64,000 nt of DNA from Secundilactobacillus silagincola (GCF_002583405.1 NZ_BCMJ01000007.1:48726-112725), one strand, 5' to 3'; positions 27,655 through 37,136 are shown, counted from the first letter of the stretch. Numbers and translations are program-made. The notes: generated by a model not told the origin, from the letters alone.

Positions 27655-28830
27655 ATGAAAATGCAGGTGTTAATGATGACAATAGGATTATTAATATTAA
27701 GTTTGGTAGCTCAACCGGTTTGGTGGTTTGGGTTGATTTACGAATGGTGGACAGCTGATCGCCGGATTAAACGGGAACGACGAGCTTTCGGTAGCGCAGT
27801 TTATTCTGACAAATTTGAAGTGCGGCATTTTGTATTATTAAGTCTTTTCTGGGGGCTAGTAATGTCAGTCGTTTCATTTGCTGTTGGGATGACGGTGCCT
27901 ATTGGCTGGTGGGTTTGTTACTCAGTTTTTGCACTAATTGCAATTATTTTTGGCCTGGGTTCACGACTTCCAATCACCATTTTTGTGGGAACCGTGGTAT
28001 TGTATGACTGGTTCGATAAAGCTAGTTTTAGCCACCCAGTGATGGCACTGTTGCGACAGTTGGGATTCTCCCGTCAACCAGTAAAGATTGCTGTCTTAAT
28101 AATGCTACTGTCGGCCGTCTTATTCTTGCTGAGTCGTTGGCTAAAAAAAACGGGTGGTCGGTTTGCTTCGCCCAAAATTTTTGCCCAAAAACGGGGTAAA
28201 CTTATCGCAGGCTATCCCTTTAACGAACTGTTAGTTGTGCCAACCTTAGTCTTGATTCCGGGAGATTTTATCAGCGCCCATTTGGCTTTTTGGCCTGTAT
28301 TATCACTTGGTGGCACACACGTCACACCGTTGTTTTTGCCAATACTTTTAGGTTTACACCTGACAATTTTTAAGCAAAATCCTAGGATGGCTTTTAAACG
28401 GTTGGCAAAGTCATTTCTGGTTCTTAGTATTTTAGTTCTGATAGGCGGAATCGTTGCGTTATTGAGTCAACCTGCTGCTTGGATTATTTTGGGGCTAGCC
28501 TATGTGGGCTATATCGGCTGTCTACTAAAAACACGGTGGCATGATCGACGACAGTCATTTTGGTACTCTAAAGTTGATCATGGTGTGCGAGTATTAGGAA
28601 TTAAACCGGAAACACCTGCTGCAAAAATGGACATCCAGGTTGGTGATATTATCACTACTTGCAATCAGCAACCGGTACATTCAGAAACTAGTTTTTACGA
28701 AGCATTATTGTCTGACCCAACCTATTGTCACCTTAAAATTCAGACGCCTGAAGGTGATTTGAAAGTAACTGAAACTGCAATTTTTGACGGTTCACCGCAT
28801 GAGATTGGTATTGTGATGTTTAAAGATTAG
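27655..28830 (+). CDS. MinJ-like polytopic membrane protein with C-terminal PDZ domain
   Basis: A 391-aa protein with about eight membrane segments followed by a cytoplasmic PDZ domain (about 300-391, with the VRVLGIKPETPAAKMDIQVGD carboxylate-binding region split around residue 315). Length, architecture and location downstream of secA-prfB match B. subtilis MinJ, which links DivIVA to MinD at division sites and poles. The exact start is uncertain: ATG 27655 has no ribosome site, while GCAGGTG at 27662-27668 precedes ATG 27673/27676. It ends 9 nt before phoP, so read-through into the phosphate regulators is possible. Function by analogy only. Confidence 0.72.
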   Translation: MKMQVLMMTIGLLILSLVAQPVWWFGLIYEWWTADRRIKRERRAFGSAVYSDKFEVRHFVLLSLFWGLVMSVVSFAVGMTVPIGWWVCYSVFALIAIIFGLGSRLPITIFVGTVVLYDWFDKASFSHPVMALLRQLGFSRQPVKIAVLIMLLSAVLFLLSRWLKKTGGRFASPKIFAQKRGKLIAGYPFNELLVVPTLVLIPGDFISAHLAFWPVLSLGGTHVTPLFLPILLGLHLTIFKQNPRMAFKRLAKSFLVLSILVLIGGIVALLSQPAAWIILGLAYVGYIGCLLKTRWHDRRQSFWYSKVDHGVRVLGIKPETPAAKMDIQVGDIITTCNQQPVHSETSFYEALLSDPTYCHLKIQTPEGDLKVTETAIFDGSPHEIGIVMFKD

Positions 28831-28839
28831 GAGGGCCCT

Positions 28840-29550
28840 ATGCAAAGAGTCTTAGTTGTTGATGACGAACCAGCAATTGTAACGCTGCTAACCTACAATT
28901 TGGAAAAAGCTAATTTTGAAGTGGATACTGCTACTAATGGTCCTGATGCAGTTGAGATGGCTAAAAAAAAGCATTTCGATGCAATTTTATTGGATCTGAT
29001 GTTACCAGGGTTAGATGGTGTGGAAGTCACCAAAAAACTGCGTCAAGAAAAAGTTGATACACCAATTTTGATGATAACAGCGAAGACGGATGAATTTGAT
29101 AAGGTATTTGGACTGGAACTGGGTGCAGATGATTACATTACCAAGCCGTTTAGTCCCAGAGAAGTATTAGCACGATTAAAAGCGGTTCTACGACGGACAC
29201 AGGGAAAGACTGACAGAGAAACTCGTTTTGATGAGAGTCAGCAATTGCGTGTCGGTAACATTGTCATTGATCAGTCAACGGTCACCGTTACCGTCGATGG
29301 TCGTAAGGTTAAACTGACGCCAAAAGAATTTGAGCTGTTAATTTACCTAGTTAAGCGACCCAATCAAGTTTTGAAACGTGATCAAATGCTTGAAGGGGTA
29401 TGGGGGTTTGATTATGCTGGTCAGACGCGAATGGTGGATATTCATATTTCACATTTACGAGACAAGATTGAAACTGATCCCAAACACCCTGTTTATTTAA
29501 AGACTGTGCGTGGTTTTGGGTATCGTTTTGAGGTACCGCAGCATGGTTAA
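28840..29550 (+). CDS. phoP: PhoP, OmpR-family response regulator of phosphate starvation
   Basis: A 236-aa response regulator: receiver domain with the acidic pair D8/D9 and phospho-acceptor D52 (ILLDLMLPGLDG), conserved Thr/Lys switch residues (MITAKTD) and a C-terminal winged helix (GFDYAGQTRMVDIHISHLRDKI). WalR-like proteins look similar, but the phoR and pst neighbours point to PhoP. AGGAGGG lies ahead of ATG, and its stop overlaps the phoR start by 8 nt. Confidence 0.93.
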   Translation: MQRVLVVDDEPAIVTLLTYNLEKANFEVDTATNGPDAVEMAKKKHFDAILLDLMLPGLDGVEVTKKLRQEKVDTPILMITAKTDEFDKVFGLELGADDYITKPFSPREVLARLKAVLRRTQGKTDRETRFDESQQLRVGNIVIDQSTVTVTVDGRKVKLTPKEFELLIYLVKRPNQVLKRDQMLEGVWGFDYAGQTRMVDIHISHLRDKIETDPKHPVYLKTVRGFGYRFEVPQHG

Positions 29551-30922
29551 ACGGATTAGTTTAGAGTATTTGGGCGTGCTGGTGATCAATATGCTGGTCT
29601 TTATCTTAGTTGCCCAGTTACTTATAGATCAGCAAATCGTTGCACATGTGTATACTCAGTTAGCGATGCTAGATTTGATCGTTTCGGCGATTGAAGTGGC
29701 TCTCTTTAACTGGCTTTTTCGGTATCGCCAGCAGCCAGTGGTTGCAATGACACATAAAGTTGAAGGCATGTTGAAAGACGAAGAGCCAGCTCATATTCTG
29801 TTACGTCAAGATAGCGATTATTACGATTTGGCAATGGCAATCAATCACTTGCAGACCCATCAGCAGAAGGTTCTGCGTGACAAGGCTCAGCAGGGAGAGG
29901 AACTGCGATTGTTGCTATCCTACCTTCCCATTGGCGTGATGGTGATTGATCGGTATAGAAAAGTTGAAATGGCTAATTCGGCAATGGCGGAATTTTTGCA
30001 AACGGATATTAGTAGTAGACGGCATCCGTATACGCAAGATATCCATCAGTTTGAGCTGGTTTCTTTGATTGGCCAAGTTTTTACTAATAAGCAATCCAAA
30101 CGAAAAGTCATCACGCTGCCAGGGATGCCAACTGAAAAACGGGTGGAGGCATCGGTCATCTATACGTCAACTTCGGAAGATTTCTTTCAAATTTTAGTTT
30201 TACTGTATGATGTAACCGAAATTTACGCGGTTGAAAAGATGCAAATGGACTTCCTATCCAACGCTTCTCATGAACTAAAAACACCTGTAACTGCGATTTC
30301 TGGTTTTGCTGAGACGTTACAGGCCGGTGCAAAGAATGATCCCGAAACCTTGGATCAATTTTTGGACATTATCCAAAGGGAAAGTAAGCGGCTAACTGAA
30401 TTGATTCAAGATGTTTTGTCGATTTCCAGAATTGAATCGCAATCGATTTCCCAACAAAAAATAACTGATGTTGATGTTTCTAATTTAGTCGATGAACAGT
30501 TAAGCACGTTGCAGCAAATGACTTCAGTAAAGCACGTTACGTTGATTAATCAGGTGCCGCTTGGTACCGTGCAACGTAGCGATGAAGGCAAGTTAGTTGA
30601 AATTATCAAGAATTTAGTGTCTAATGCCATTAAGTATAATCGTGAAGATGGTTCGGTAACCATCGATTATGCAGTTGACGAGCAACAATGGACGTTGAAG
30701 GTAACGGATACAGGTATTGGCATTGCTCAAAACGAGCAGTCAAGAATCTTTGAACGGTTTTATCGGGTCGATGCTTCGCGTACGAAACAAGTTGTTAACG
30801 GTACAGGATTAGGGTTAGCAATTGTGTTGGAATTGGTCCAGTCTCTACAAGGCCAGATTTCAGTTGAAAGTCAACGTGGCGTCGGTAGTGCTTTCTCCGT
30901 TTCGTTTCCTGTTAAACAGTAA
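29543..30922 (+). CDS. phoR: PhoR, sensor histidine kinase for phosphate
   Basis: A 459-aa membrane histidine kinase. Two N-terminal membrane segments are separated by only about ten residues, so there is almost no extracellular sensor domain. A PAS-like region (about 125-225) precedes HisKA with the phospho-acceptor H243 (NASHELKTP) and a HATPase with N (NLVSNAIKYN), G1 (DTGIGI) and G2 (GTGLGLAI) boxes. ATG 29543 with GAGG at 29530-29533 is preferred to an earlier frame opening at 29510. Sensing presumably goes through Pst/PhoU and the PAS domain. Confidence 0.92.
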   Translation: MVKRISLEYLGVLVINMLVFILVAQLLIDQQIVAHVYTQLAMLDLIVSAIEVALFNWLFRYRQQPVVAMTHKVEGMLKDEEPAHILLRQDSDYYDLAMAINHLQTHQQKVLRDKAQQGEELRLLLSYLPIGVMVIDRYRKVEMANSAMAEFLQTDISSRRHPYTQDIHQFELVSLIGQVFTNKQSKRKVITLPGMPTEKRVEASVIYTSTSEDFFQILVLLYDVTEIYAVEKMQMDFLSNASHELKTPVTAISGFAETLQAGAKNDPETLDQFLDIIQRESKRLTELIQDVLSISRIESQSISQQKITDVDVSNLVDEQLSTLQQMTSVKHVTLINQVPLGTVQRSDEGKLVEIIKNLVSNAIKYNREDGSVTIDYAVDEQQWTLKVTDTGIGIAQNEQSRIFERFYRVDASRTKQVVNGTGLGLAIVLELVQSLQGQISVESQRGVGSAFSVSFPVKQ

Positions 30923-30941
30923 TAATAAAATGATTTTTGGT

Positions 30942-30984
30942 GGATTCTAGATATTCAGATTATTGAATATTTAGGATCCTTTTT
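30942..30984 (+). terminator. terminator after phoR
   Basis: GGATTCTAGATATTCA pairs with TGAATATTTAGGATCC, followed by TTTTT. It separates phoPR from the pst operon. Confidence 0.88.
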
Positions 30985-31022
30985 GTCTAACCGAAGATTG
31001 GTATAGTAGTAAATCAAGAATG

Positions 31023-31077
31023 TTTACATAACCTTTACAAAGAAATGTACATTACATTTACATTGTCTCGATATACT
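31023..31077 (+). promoter_or_regulatory. PhoP-box array and pst promoter
   Basis: Four TTTACA-like hexamers at 31023 (TTTACA), 31034 (TTTACA), 31046 (TGTACA) and 31057 (TTTACA), spaced 11-12 nt (one helical turn), followed nine bases later by TATACT at 31072-31077. No -35 is seen. This is the layout of PhoP-activated promoters in B. subtilis (TTAACA-type repeats). Confidence 0.8.
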
Positions 31078-31109
31078 AATTTTTGAAAGATAAAATGGGA
31101 GGCTTGAAC

Positions 31110-31997
31110 ATGCGAAAAAAGCGGTGGATTGAGTGCCTACTCGTAGTTGGCCTGATCGTTCTAGGCGGCTGGGCGTATCAAACTAGGCAAGTCAATAAGG
31201 CAAACATGACCATTACAGCAGTGGGATCCACTGCTTTACAGCCATTAGTAGAGGCTGCTGGTGAAGACTATTCGACCCATCACTTGGGTACGTTTATTAA
31301 TGTACAGGGTGGCGGTTCAGGAACAGGGCTTAGTCAGGTTCAAGAAGGCGCAGTGGATATTGGTAATGCGGACATTTTCGCTGAAGAGCAAAAAGGCATT
31401 AAAGCGAACCGACTTCAAGATCACAGGGTGGCGGTTGTGGGCATCACGCCAATCGTTAATCAATCAGTAGGTGTCCATCAGTTAACCACGACGCAGTTGA
31501 TTAATATTTTTACTGGGAAAGTACGCAACTGGTCTCAGGTTGGTGGCAATAATCAAAAAATCGTCATTTTAAACCGTGCGCAGGGGAGCGGTACCCGTAC
31601 CACCTTTGAACGGTTTGGCCTTAAGAATCATCGCAGCATCGCAGCTCAAGAACAAGATTCATCTGGAATGGTTCGACAAATTGTCTCAACCACTCCAGGT
31701 GCAATTAGTTATGTTGGTTTTTCCTACGTTGATAAGTCGGTGCAAGCTGTCAGCCTAAATGGTGTGGCACCAACCAATCAAAACGTGGCCAGTAATGAGT
31801 GGCCAATCTGGTCATATGAACATATGTATACGAGTAAAACGCCTCAACCATTGGCTCAACGATTCATTAAATACGTTCAATCTCGACAAATTCAAAATTC
31901 ACTGGTTCGGCGTTTAGTCTATATCAGCATGGCAGATATGAACGTTACTCGAGATGGACAGGGAAGAGTGCATAAAGTGGAGGCAAGTCATGAATAA
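31110..31997 (+). CDS. pstS: PstS, phosphate-binding protein
   Basis: The phosphate-capturing protein of the Pst ABC importer. The 295 aa contain phosphate-contact loops AVGSTALQPL, VQGGGSGTG and the RAQGSGTRTTF segment. The N-terminus has a charged stretch and one hydrophobic helix (about 10-25) but no lipobox Cys, so it is probably held by an uncleaved helix and not as a lipoprotein. ATG 31110 (TGGGAGG upstream) is chosen over TTG 31083. pstC overlaps its end by 8 nt. First gene of pstSCABB-phoU, expected to be induced by PhoP under low phosphate. Confidence 0.93.
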   Translation: MRKKRWIECLLVVGLIVLGGWAYQTRQVNKANMTITAVGSTALQPLVEAAGEDYSTHHLGTFINVQGGGSGTGLSQVQEGAVDIGNADIFAEEQKGIKANRLQDHRVAVVGITPIVNQSVGVHQLTTTQLINIFTGKVRNWSQVGGNNQKIVILNRAQGSGTRTTFERFGLKNHRSIAAQEQDSSGMVRQIVSTTPGAISYVGFSYVDKSVQAVSLNGVAPTNQNVASNEWPIWSYEHMYTSKTPQPLAQRFIKYVQSRQIQNSLVRRLVYISMADMNVTRDGQGRVHKVEASHE

Positions 31998-32916
31998 TAA
32001 ATTACAAAAACAACTGCTCAAACGTTCGAAAGCTGCCAAGCTGGAACGGTTGGGGAAAACGGTTAGCTTTCTGGCTTTAATGCTCATCACGGTGACCGTT
32101 TTTGCGATTATCATTTTTGTCGCTTCTAAGGGGCTCGCTACTTTTTTCTCGAATCACGTTAATATCATAGATTTTTTAACTGGCAAGGATTGGAACCCTA
32201 ACGTGACGAATGCAAAGGGACAGCCAGAAGTTGGTGCCCTGCCCATGATTAGTGGTTCCTTTGTAGTGACGATCTTATCGGCATTACTAGCCACACCATT
32301 TGCTATTGGCACCGCCATTTTTATGAATGAGATTTCACCGCATCGGGGAGCTAAACTTTTGCAGCCAGTGATTGAATTGCTGGTTGGTATTCCCTCAGTA
32401 GTTTATGGCTTTATTGGCTTAACCGTTGTTGTGCCAGCCATTCGGAATATTTTTGGGGGCAGTGGTTTTGGTATCTTAGCAGGTACTTTTGTGCTGTTCG
32501 TGATGATTTTACCAACGGTGACTTCAATGAGCGTAGACGCTTTGAGATCCGTACCACGATATTATCGCGAAGCGGCGTTGGCCTTAGGCGCCACGCAATG
32601 GCAAACAATTTATAAAGTGGTTTTAAGGGCAGCAACTCCTGGAATGCTAACTGCGGTTGTGTTTGGCATGGCTCGAGCTTTTGGTGAAGCACTAGCTGTT
32701 CAGATGGTCATTGGGAACGCTGCTTTGCTACCAACCAATCTAGTTTCACCGGCCTCCACACTGACGTCAGTCTTGACTACGGGTATTGGTAATACGGTCA
32801 TGGGATCGCTGCAAAATAACGCGTTATGGTCGCTGGCACTGGTTCTGCTCATGATGTCGTTGATTTTTAACCTTGTGATCAGAATGATTGGCCGAAAGGG
32901 GGCAATGTCCAAATGA
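31990..32916 (+). CDS. pstC: PstC, phosphate ABC transporter permease
   Basis: A 308-aa permease with six membrane segments after a 30-residue charged N-terminus, and the EAA-like cytoplasmic loop (YYREAALALGATQWQTIYKVVL) that contacts PstB. ATG 31990, with GTGGAGG at 31977-31983, is preferred to the frame opening at 31954. It overlaps pstS by 8 nt and pstA by 4 nt. Confidence 0.95.
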   Translation: MNNKLQKQLLKRSKAAKLERLGKTVSFLALMLITVTVFAIIIFVASKGLATFFSNHVNIIDFLTGKDWNPNVTNAKGQPEVGALPMISGSFVVTILSALLATPFAIGTAIFMNEISPHRGAKLLQPVIELLVGIPSVVYGFIGLTVVVPAIRNIFGGSGFGILAGTFVLFVMILPTVTSMSVDALRSVPRYYREAALALGATQWQTIYKVVLRAATPGMLTAVVFGMARAFGEALAVQMVIGNAALLPTNLVSPASTLTSVLTTGIGNTVMGSLQNNALWSLALVLLMMSLIFNLVIRMIGRKGAMSK

Positions 32917-33797
32917 ATTCCAAAGTCAGTAATCAAATTGCCATTGCAACACTTTACGTCATCGCTAGCACTATAGTAGTAATCTTAGCTGCGTTGTTAG
33001 GGTACATCATTATTAGTGGCTTGCCCGCATTAAGCTGGCATTTTCTGACGTCTCCCGCTAAAGCATTTACCGCTGGCGGCGGCATCGGCATTCAACTATT
33101 TAATTCGTTCTATCTGCTAATTTTAACGATGATCATTTCTTTCCCGATTGCGCTAGGTGCGGGTATTTACTTAAACGAGTATGCTAAACAAAACTGGTTG
33201 ACGTCCCTGGTTCGAACTGCCATTGAGATTTTGAGTTCGTTACCTTCAGTGGTGGTTGGGTTGTTTGGCTTCCTGGTCTTTGTCGTTCAGTTCGGTTTTG
33301 GTTTTTCAATACTTTCTGGTGCATTTGCCCTAACATTCTTTAACTTGCCGCTACTAACTCGCAGCATTGAAGAAGCCTTAGCTGCAGTGCCAGATGAGCA
33401 GCGTGAGGGTGGTCTGGCTCTGGGATTGTCCAAATGGGAAACGGTCCTTCACATCATTGTGCCAGCCGCGCTACCAACCATTTTAACCGGTGTGATTTTA
33501 AGTGCTGGTCGAATCTTCGGTGAAGCTGCTGCTTTAATTTTCACTGCTGGTCAAAGCGCACCGGCATTAAATTTTACAGACTGGAATCCGTTTAATATTT
33601 CCAGTCCCTTAAATCCAATGCGGCCTGCTGAAACCTTAGCCGTTCACATTTGGAAGATTAACTCGGAAGGTATTATGCCGGATGCCAAGGCAATTTCTTC
33701 TGGTGCTTCTGCAGTGCTTGTCATTTCAGTTCTAGGCTTTAATTTACTCGCTCGGTTTGTTGGTCATCGGTTGTTTAAACGACTAACAGCGGGGTAG
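32913..33797 (+). CDS. pstA: PstA, phosphate ABC transporter permease
   Basis: The second permease subunit: 294 aa, six membrane segments, and the EAA loop QREGGLALGLSKWETVLHIIVPAALP split over residues 155-185. The start ATGA overlaps the pstC stop. With PstC it forms the channel energised by PstB. Confidence 0.95.
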   Translation: MNSKVSNQIAIATLYVIASTIVVILAALLGYIIISGLPALSWHFLTSPAKAFTAGGGIGIQLFNSFYLLILTMIISFPIALGAGIYLNEYAKQNWLTSLVRTAIEILSSLPSVVVGLFGFLVFVVQFGFGFSILSGAFALTFFNLPLLTRSIEEALAAVPDEQREGGLALGLSKWETVLHIIVPAALPTILTGVILSAGRIFGEAAALIFTAGQSAPALNFTDWNPFNISSPLNPMRPAETLAVHIWKINSEGIMPDAKAISSGASAVLVISVLGFNLLARFVGHRLFKRLTAG

Positions 33798-33833
33798 TCA
33801 GTTTGTTGAAAGTCATTATCGGGAGGAATAAAA

Positions 33834-34664
33834 ATGCTGATTAATCCCTCAAGCCCGCGTTTAGATGACGGGTGGCTGGAACGAAATATCGTGGATCCCA
33901 GCCTCAAAAGTCAACAACCAATCGTATTGGAAACACAGCAGCTTCACGTTTATTACGGTGATAATGAAGCTATCCATGAAGGTGATTTAAAGTTTCCTGA
34001 ACACCAGATTTCAGCGCTGATTGGACCGTCTGGCTCAGGTAAATCAACTTATCTCAGGTCATTGAACCGGATGAATGACGGCATTGCTCGCGTCAGTGGT
34101 GAAATCCTGTACCGCGGTGTGGACGTGAATCGACCAGAAATCGATGTTTACGAAATGCGACGACGAATCGGCATGGTCTTTCAACGGCCCAACCCCTTTT
34201 CAAAATCGATCTACGACAATATCACCTTCGCATTAAAACGTCGGGGTGTGACTGACAAGAAGGAACTGGATGAAGTTGTTGAAACTAGTCTTAAGCAAGC
34301 TGCCATTTGGGATGAAGTTAAAGATAAGTTGACTAAAAGTGCGCTTGCGCTATCAGGTGGTCAGCAGCAGCGACTTTGTATTGCACGCGCCATTGCTGTC
34401 AAACCAGATATCTTATTGCTGGATGAACCGGCAAGTGCCCTGGATCCGGTTTCCACCAGTAAATTGGAAGAAACGTTGCTGAAACTCAAAGAAGATTACA
34501 CGATTATTATTGTGACCCATAATATGCAACAGGCCGCTAGAATCAGTGATTATACCGCATTCTTTAATATGGGGCGGGCACTGGAATACGATGAAACGTC
34601 ACAGATTTTTACCAGTCCCAAGGTGCAATTGACTAATGACTATGTTGCCGGGGACTTTGGCTAG
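33834..34664 (+). CDS. pstB: PstB (first copy), phosphate transporter ATPase
   Basis: A 276-aa ABC ATPase with Walker [10 protein letters not shown], signature [14 protein letters not shown], Walker [14 protein letters not shown] and switch His ([17 protein letters not shown]). Compared with typical PstB it carries about 30 extra N-terminal residues. GGGAGGA precedes the ATG. A second pstB follows after 9 nt; tandem pstB genes are common in Firmicutes. Confidence 0.95.
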   Translation: MLINPSSPRLDDGWLERNIVDPSLKSQQPIVLETQQLHVYYGDNEAIHEGDLKFPEHQISALIGPSGSGKSTYLRSLNRMNDGIARVSGEILYRGVDVNRPEIDVYEMRRRIGMVFQRPNPFSKSIYDNITFALKRRGVTDKKELDEVVETSLKQAAIWDEVKDKLTKSALALSGGQQQRLCIARAIAVKPDILLLDEPASALDPVSTSKLEETLLKLKEDYTIIIVTHNMQQAARISDYTAFFNMGRALEYDETSQIFTSPKVQLTNDYVAGDFG

Positions 34665-34673
34665 GAGGACATT

Positions 34674-35429
34674 ATGACTAACCTGTTAGAAACGCACGAT
34701 CTTCACGTTTATTATGGTCAAAATGAAGCCTTAAAAGGGATTGATTTGACCTTTGAAGAAGGTGGCATTACAGCCTTAATTGGTCCTTCAGGTTCAAGCA
34801 AGTCGACCTACTTGAGAACCCTTAACCGGATGAATGATTTAATTCCCAACGTGACGATCACTGGTACCATTAAGTTTCGTGACCAAGATATTTATGCGCC
34901 TCAGACTGATTTAGTGACGTTACGAAAGGAAATTGGGATGGTGTTTCAGCAACCCAATCCGTTTCCCTTTTCAATCTATGATAATGTTGCCTTTGGTCTA
35001 AAGTTAGCAGGGGAGAAAAATCGCGAGTATTTAGATCAAGTGGTTGAAACGAGTTTGAAACAAGCCGCTGTTTGGGACGAGGTCAAGGATCATTTACATG
35101 AAAGTGCATTATCTTTGTCGGGCGGTCAGCAGCAACGGGTCTGCATTGCGAGGGTGTTAGCGGTTTCTCCGCAAATTATCTTACTGGACGAGCCGACTAG
35201 TGCCCTAGACCCAATTTCCAGTAGCCAAATTGAATCGACTTTGTTAAAATTAAGAACCGATTATACAATCATTACCGTGACCCATAACTTACAGCAGGCA
35301 TCAAGAATATCTGATCGCACGGCCTTCTTTATGAATGGTGAAGTGATAGAAGTTGACGACACTAAGAAAATCTTCATGAATCCAGCACGTAAGGAAACCG
35401 AAGATTATATTAGTGGCCGTTTTGGATAA
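34674..35429 (+). CDS. pstB: PstB (second copy), with altered Walker A
   Basis: A 251-aa PstB paralogue of the gene just upstream. Signature ([14 protein letters not shown]), Walker B ([12 protein letters not shown]) and switch His (ITVTHNLQQ) are intact, but Walker A reads GPSGSSKST: the conserved Gly before Lys is Ser (codon AGC). ATP binding may be changed. If the two copies pair as a heterodimer, one normal and one modified site would result. AGGAGG overlaps the previous stop codon region, and phoU follows after 18 nt. Confidence 0.93.
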   Translation: MTNLLETHDLHVYYGQNEALKGIDLTFEEGGITALIGPSGSSKSTYLRTLNRMNDLIPNVTITGTIKFRDQDIYAPQTDLVTLRKEIGMVFQQPNPFPFSIYDNVAFGLKLAGEKNREYLDQVVETSLKQAAVWDEVKDHLHESALSLSGGQQQRVCIARVLAVSPQIILLDEPTSALDPISSSQIESTLLKLRTDYTIITVTHNLQQASRISDRTAFFMNGEVIEVDDTKKIFMNPARKETEDYISGRFG

Positions 35430-35447
35430 AACCTGAGGAGGGTATCA

Positions 35448-36110
35448 ATGAGACGCTTATTTGATGAAGAACTAGATGAACTTGACAACGGTTTTACTGA
35501 AATGGGTATCTTAGTCAGTAATGTGGTGCAGCAATCAGTTGATGCGTTTATTAACCATGATCGTCAATCAGCACAGGCAATCATTGACCACGATCATGAT
35601 ATTAACGAACGTGAGATTCAATTGGAGTCCAAATCCTTTGAAATTATTGCACTCTATCAGCCGGTGACATCGGATTTACGGGAAGTGGTCACTATTTTAA
35701 AGGCGGTTTCTGATTTGGAGCGAGCTGGAGACCATGCCCGAAATATTGCTCACGCAACGATTGAAGTCAAAGGTAACACCCGAGTAGCTGAGATTGAGAC
35801 ACAGCTTGCCGAAATGGGCCATTTGACCACTGACATGGTGAAACAGGCCATTCAAGCCTATGTTGATAAGGACGAAGAAGCTGCCAAAGCATTGGTAACG
35901 GTTAATGATCAGTTAATTGAATACCGGGATCAGATTATGCGTGCCAGCTATAACGAGATTGCCTCGGATGCAGATGTTTTAGTTGCCGCCATGAATTACA
36001 ATAACGTGGCAGCAGATCTGGTTCGGATTGCCGATTATTTAACCAACGTTGGTGAGTGGATCGTTTATCTGAAAACTGGTCAAATCGTGGAATTAAAATT
36101 AATGAAATAA
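35448..36110 (+). CDS. phoU: PhoU, phosphate signalling regulator
   Basis: A 220-aa all-helical PhoU with two repeated three-helix bundles, each with the metal-binding E/DxxxD pattern (SDLERAGDHARNIA and NNVAADLVRIADYLTNVGE). PhoU joins the Pst transporter to PhoR and dampens the Pho response. Last gene of the pst operon, before a hairpin terminator. Confidence 0.95.
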   Translation: MRRLFDEELDELDNGFTEMGILVSNVVQQSVDAFINHDRQSAQAIIDHDHDINEREIQLESKSFEIIALYQPVTSDLREVVTILKAVSDLERAGDHARNIAHATIEVKGNTRVAEIETQLAEMGHLTTDMVKQAIQAYVDKDEEAAKALVTVNDQLIEYRDQIMRASYNEIASDADVLVAAMNYNNVAADLVRIADYLTNVGEWIVYLKTGQIVELKLMK

Positions 36111-36118
36111 GCTATTTT

Positions 36119-36156
36119 AAGGCTAGTAGTTGTCGACTGATAACTGCTGGCCTTTT
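36119..36156 (+). terminator. pst operon terminator
   Basis: AAGGCTAGTAGTT (36119-36131) pairs imperfectly with AACTGCTGGCCTT, followed by TT. Confidence 0.8.
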
Positions 36157-36311
36157 GTGGAATTCAACATAGGGACACGATTGAATTGTCTATCTCCATC
36201 TGAGTGGGTATAATGATTCTAGTAGCAAAATTCAAGTTACTTTTGGATTCAGTTAGGTTTAAACAGCTCACTGACTTTGTAATTGGTAGCTAGAAATGAG
36301 GTGATTTTTTG

Positions 36312-36605
36312 ATGAATAGCAAACGCCGACTAACACGGTCGTCAAAGCGGATATTAACCGGGGTGCTAGGAGGAATCGCAGCGTATTTTGGGATTAGTGC
36401 AACGCTGGTTCGTGTTATTTTTGTTATCCTGACGATTTATCCGGGCCATATTTTGTTTGGTCTATTAGTTTATTTGCTGCTCACTGTATTGATTCCAGAA
36501 GATTCTGGAACAATGCATCACTCGACATTTTGGGGAGCGGGGCAGCAATCACGTTCTCGAAAAGAACTCCATGATGTTACTGAAGAAGACACAGATAAAA
36601 AGTGA
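36312..36605 (+). CDS. PspC domain membrane protein, YvlC-like
   Basis: A 97-98 aa protein with the PspC domain (RLTRSSKRILTGVLGGIAAYFGI) and one long hydrophobic segment pair, then a polar tail. PspC proteins sense or stabilise the envelope under stress. GAGGTGATT gives a strong ribosome site; TTG 36309 or ATG 36312 may be used. With the next gene it reproduces B. subtilis yvlC-yvlD beside hprK, so this is conserved vertical context. Confidence 0.85.
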   Translation: MNSKRRLTRSSKRILTGVLGGIAAYFGISATLVRVIFVILTIYPGHILFGLLVYLLLTVLIPEDSGTMHHSTFWGAGQQSRSRKELHDVTEEDTDKK

Positions 36606-36614
36606 GTTGTCGAT

Positions 36615-36974
36615 ATGAAATTTTGGGTTCGAATTTTAATCAACACAGTGTTATTTATGGCACTGGCTGGTTTTTTAAGGTCAAGTTTTTACGTTGCTAG
36701 TCCGTGGGTTGCGTTATTGGCGAGTGTGGTGCTGTCGCTTTTAAATGCACTGGTAAAACCGTTTTTAGTGGTGTTATCGTTACCAATCACGGTGGTTACG
36801 CTAGGATTGTTTAGTATTGTGATCAATGGGGTGATGCTGCAGCTAACATCAATGCTGGTTGGCAATGATTTTCACTTTAATTCGTTTGGTACCGCGCTGT
36901 TGGTTGCCATTTTAATGTCGCTTTGCAACGCAGTGATTTCTAACTATGTGGGTCATGGACGTAGAAGCAATTAA
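36615..36974 (+). CDS. YvlD-like (phage holin family 4) membrane protein
   Basis: A 119-aa protein with four membrane segments of the YvlD/DUF360 family often labelled phage holin family 4. It starts 9 nt after the pspC-like stop and is surely co-transcribed. No phage gene is nearby, so a lysis role is not supported; envelope stress is the better guess from the PspC partner. Confidence 0.82.
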   Translation: MKFWVRILINTVLFMALAGFLRSSFYVASPWVALLASVVLSLLNALVKPFLVVLSLPITVVTLGLFSIVINGVMLQLTSMLVGNDFHFNSFGTALLVAILMSLCNAVISNYVGHGRRSN

Positions 36975-37136
36975 GATATTTGATGTAAAATTTTCACCTT
37001 CACAGTTCTCATTAAGACCGGATTCGGAAAGAAGGGCGAGCCGCTACTGGCTGGTGTTAGCTAAACAGGTTTTAGATGAGGATGGTAGTTAAGTGGAGCA
37101 TCATAAAATACCCGATAGCTAACCGGGAAACTAAAG

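Noticed and set aside
36615..36974. Phage remnant (holin family 4 label).
   Set aside because: The protein pairs with a PspC gene as in B. subtilis yvlC-yvlD, and there is no phage gene nearby.
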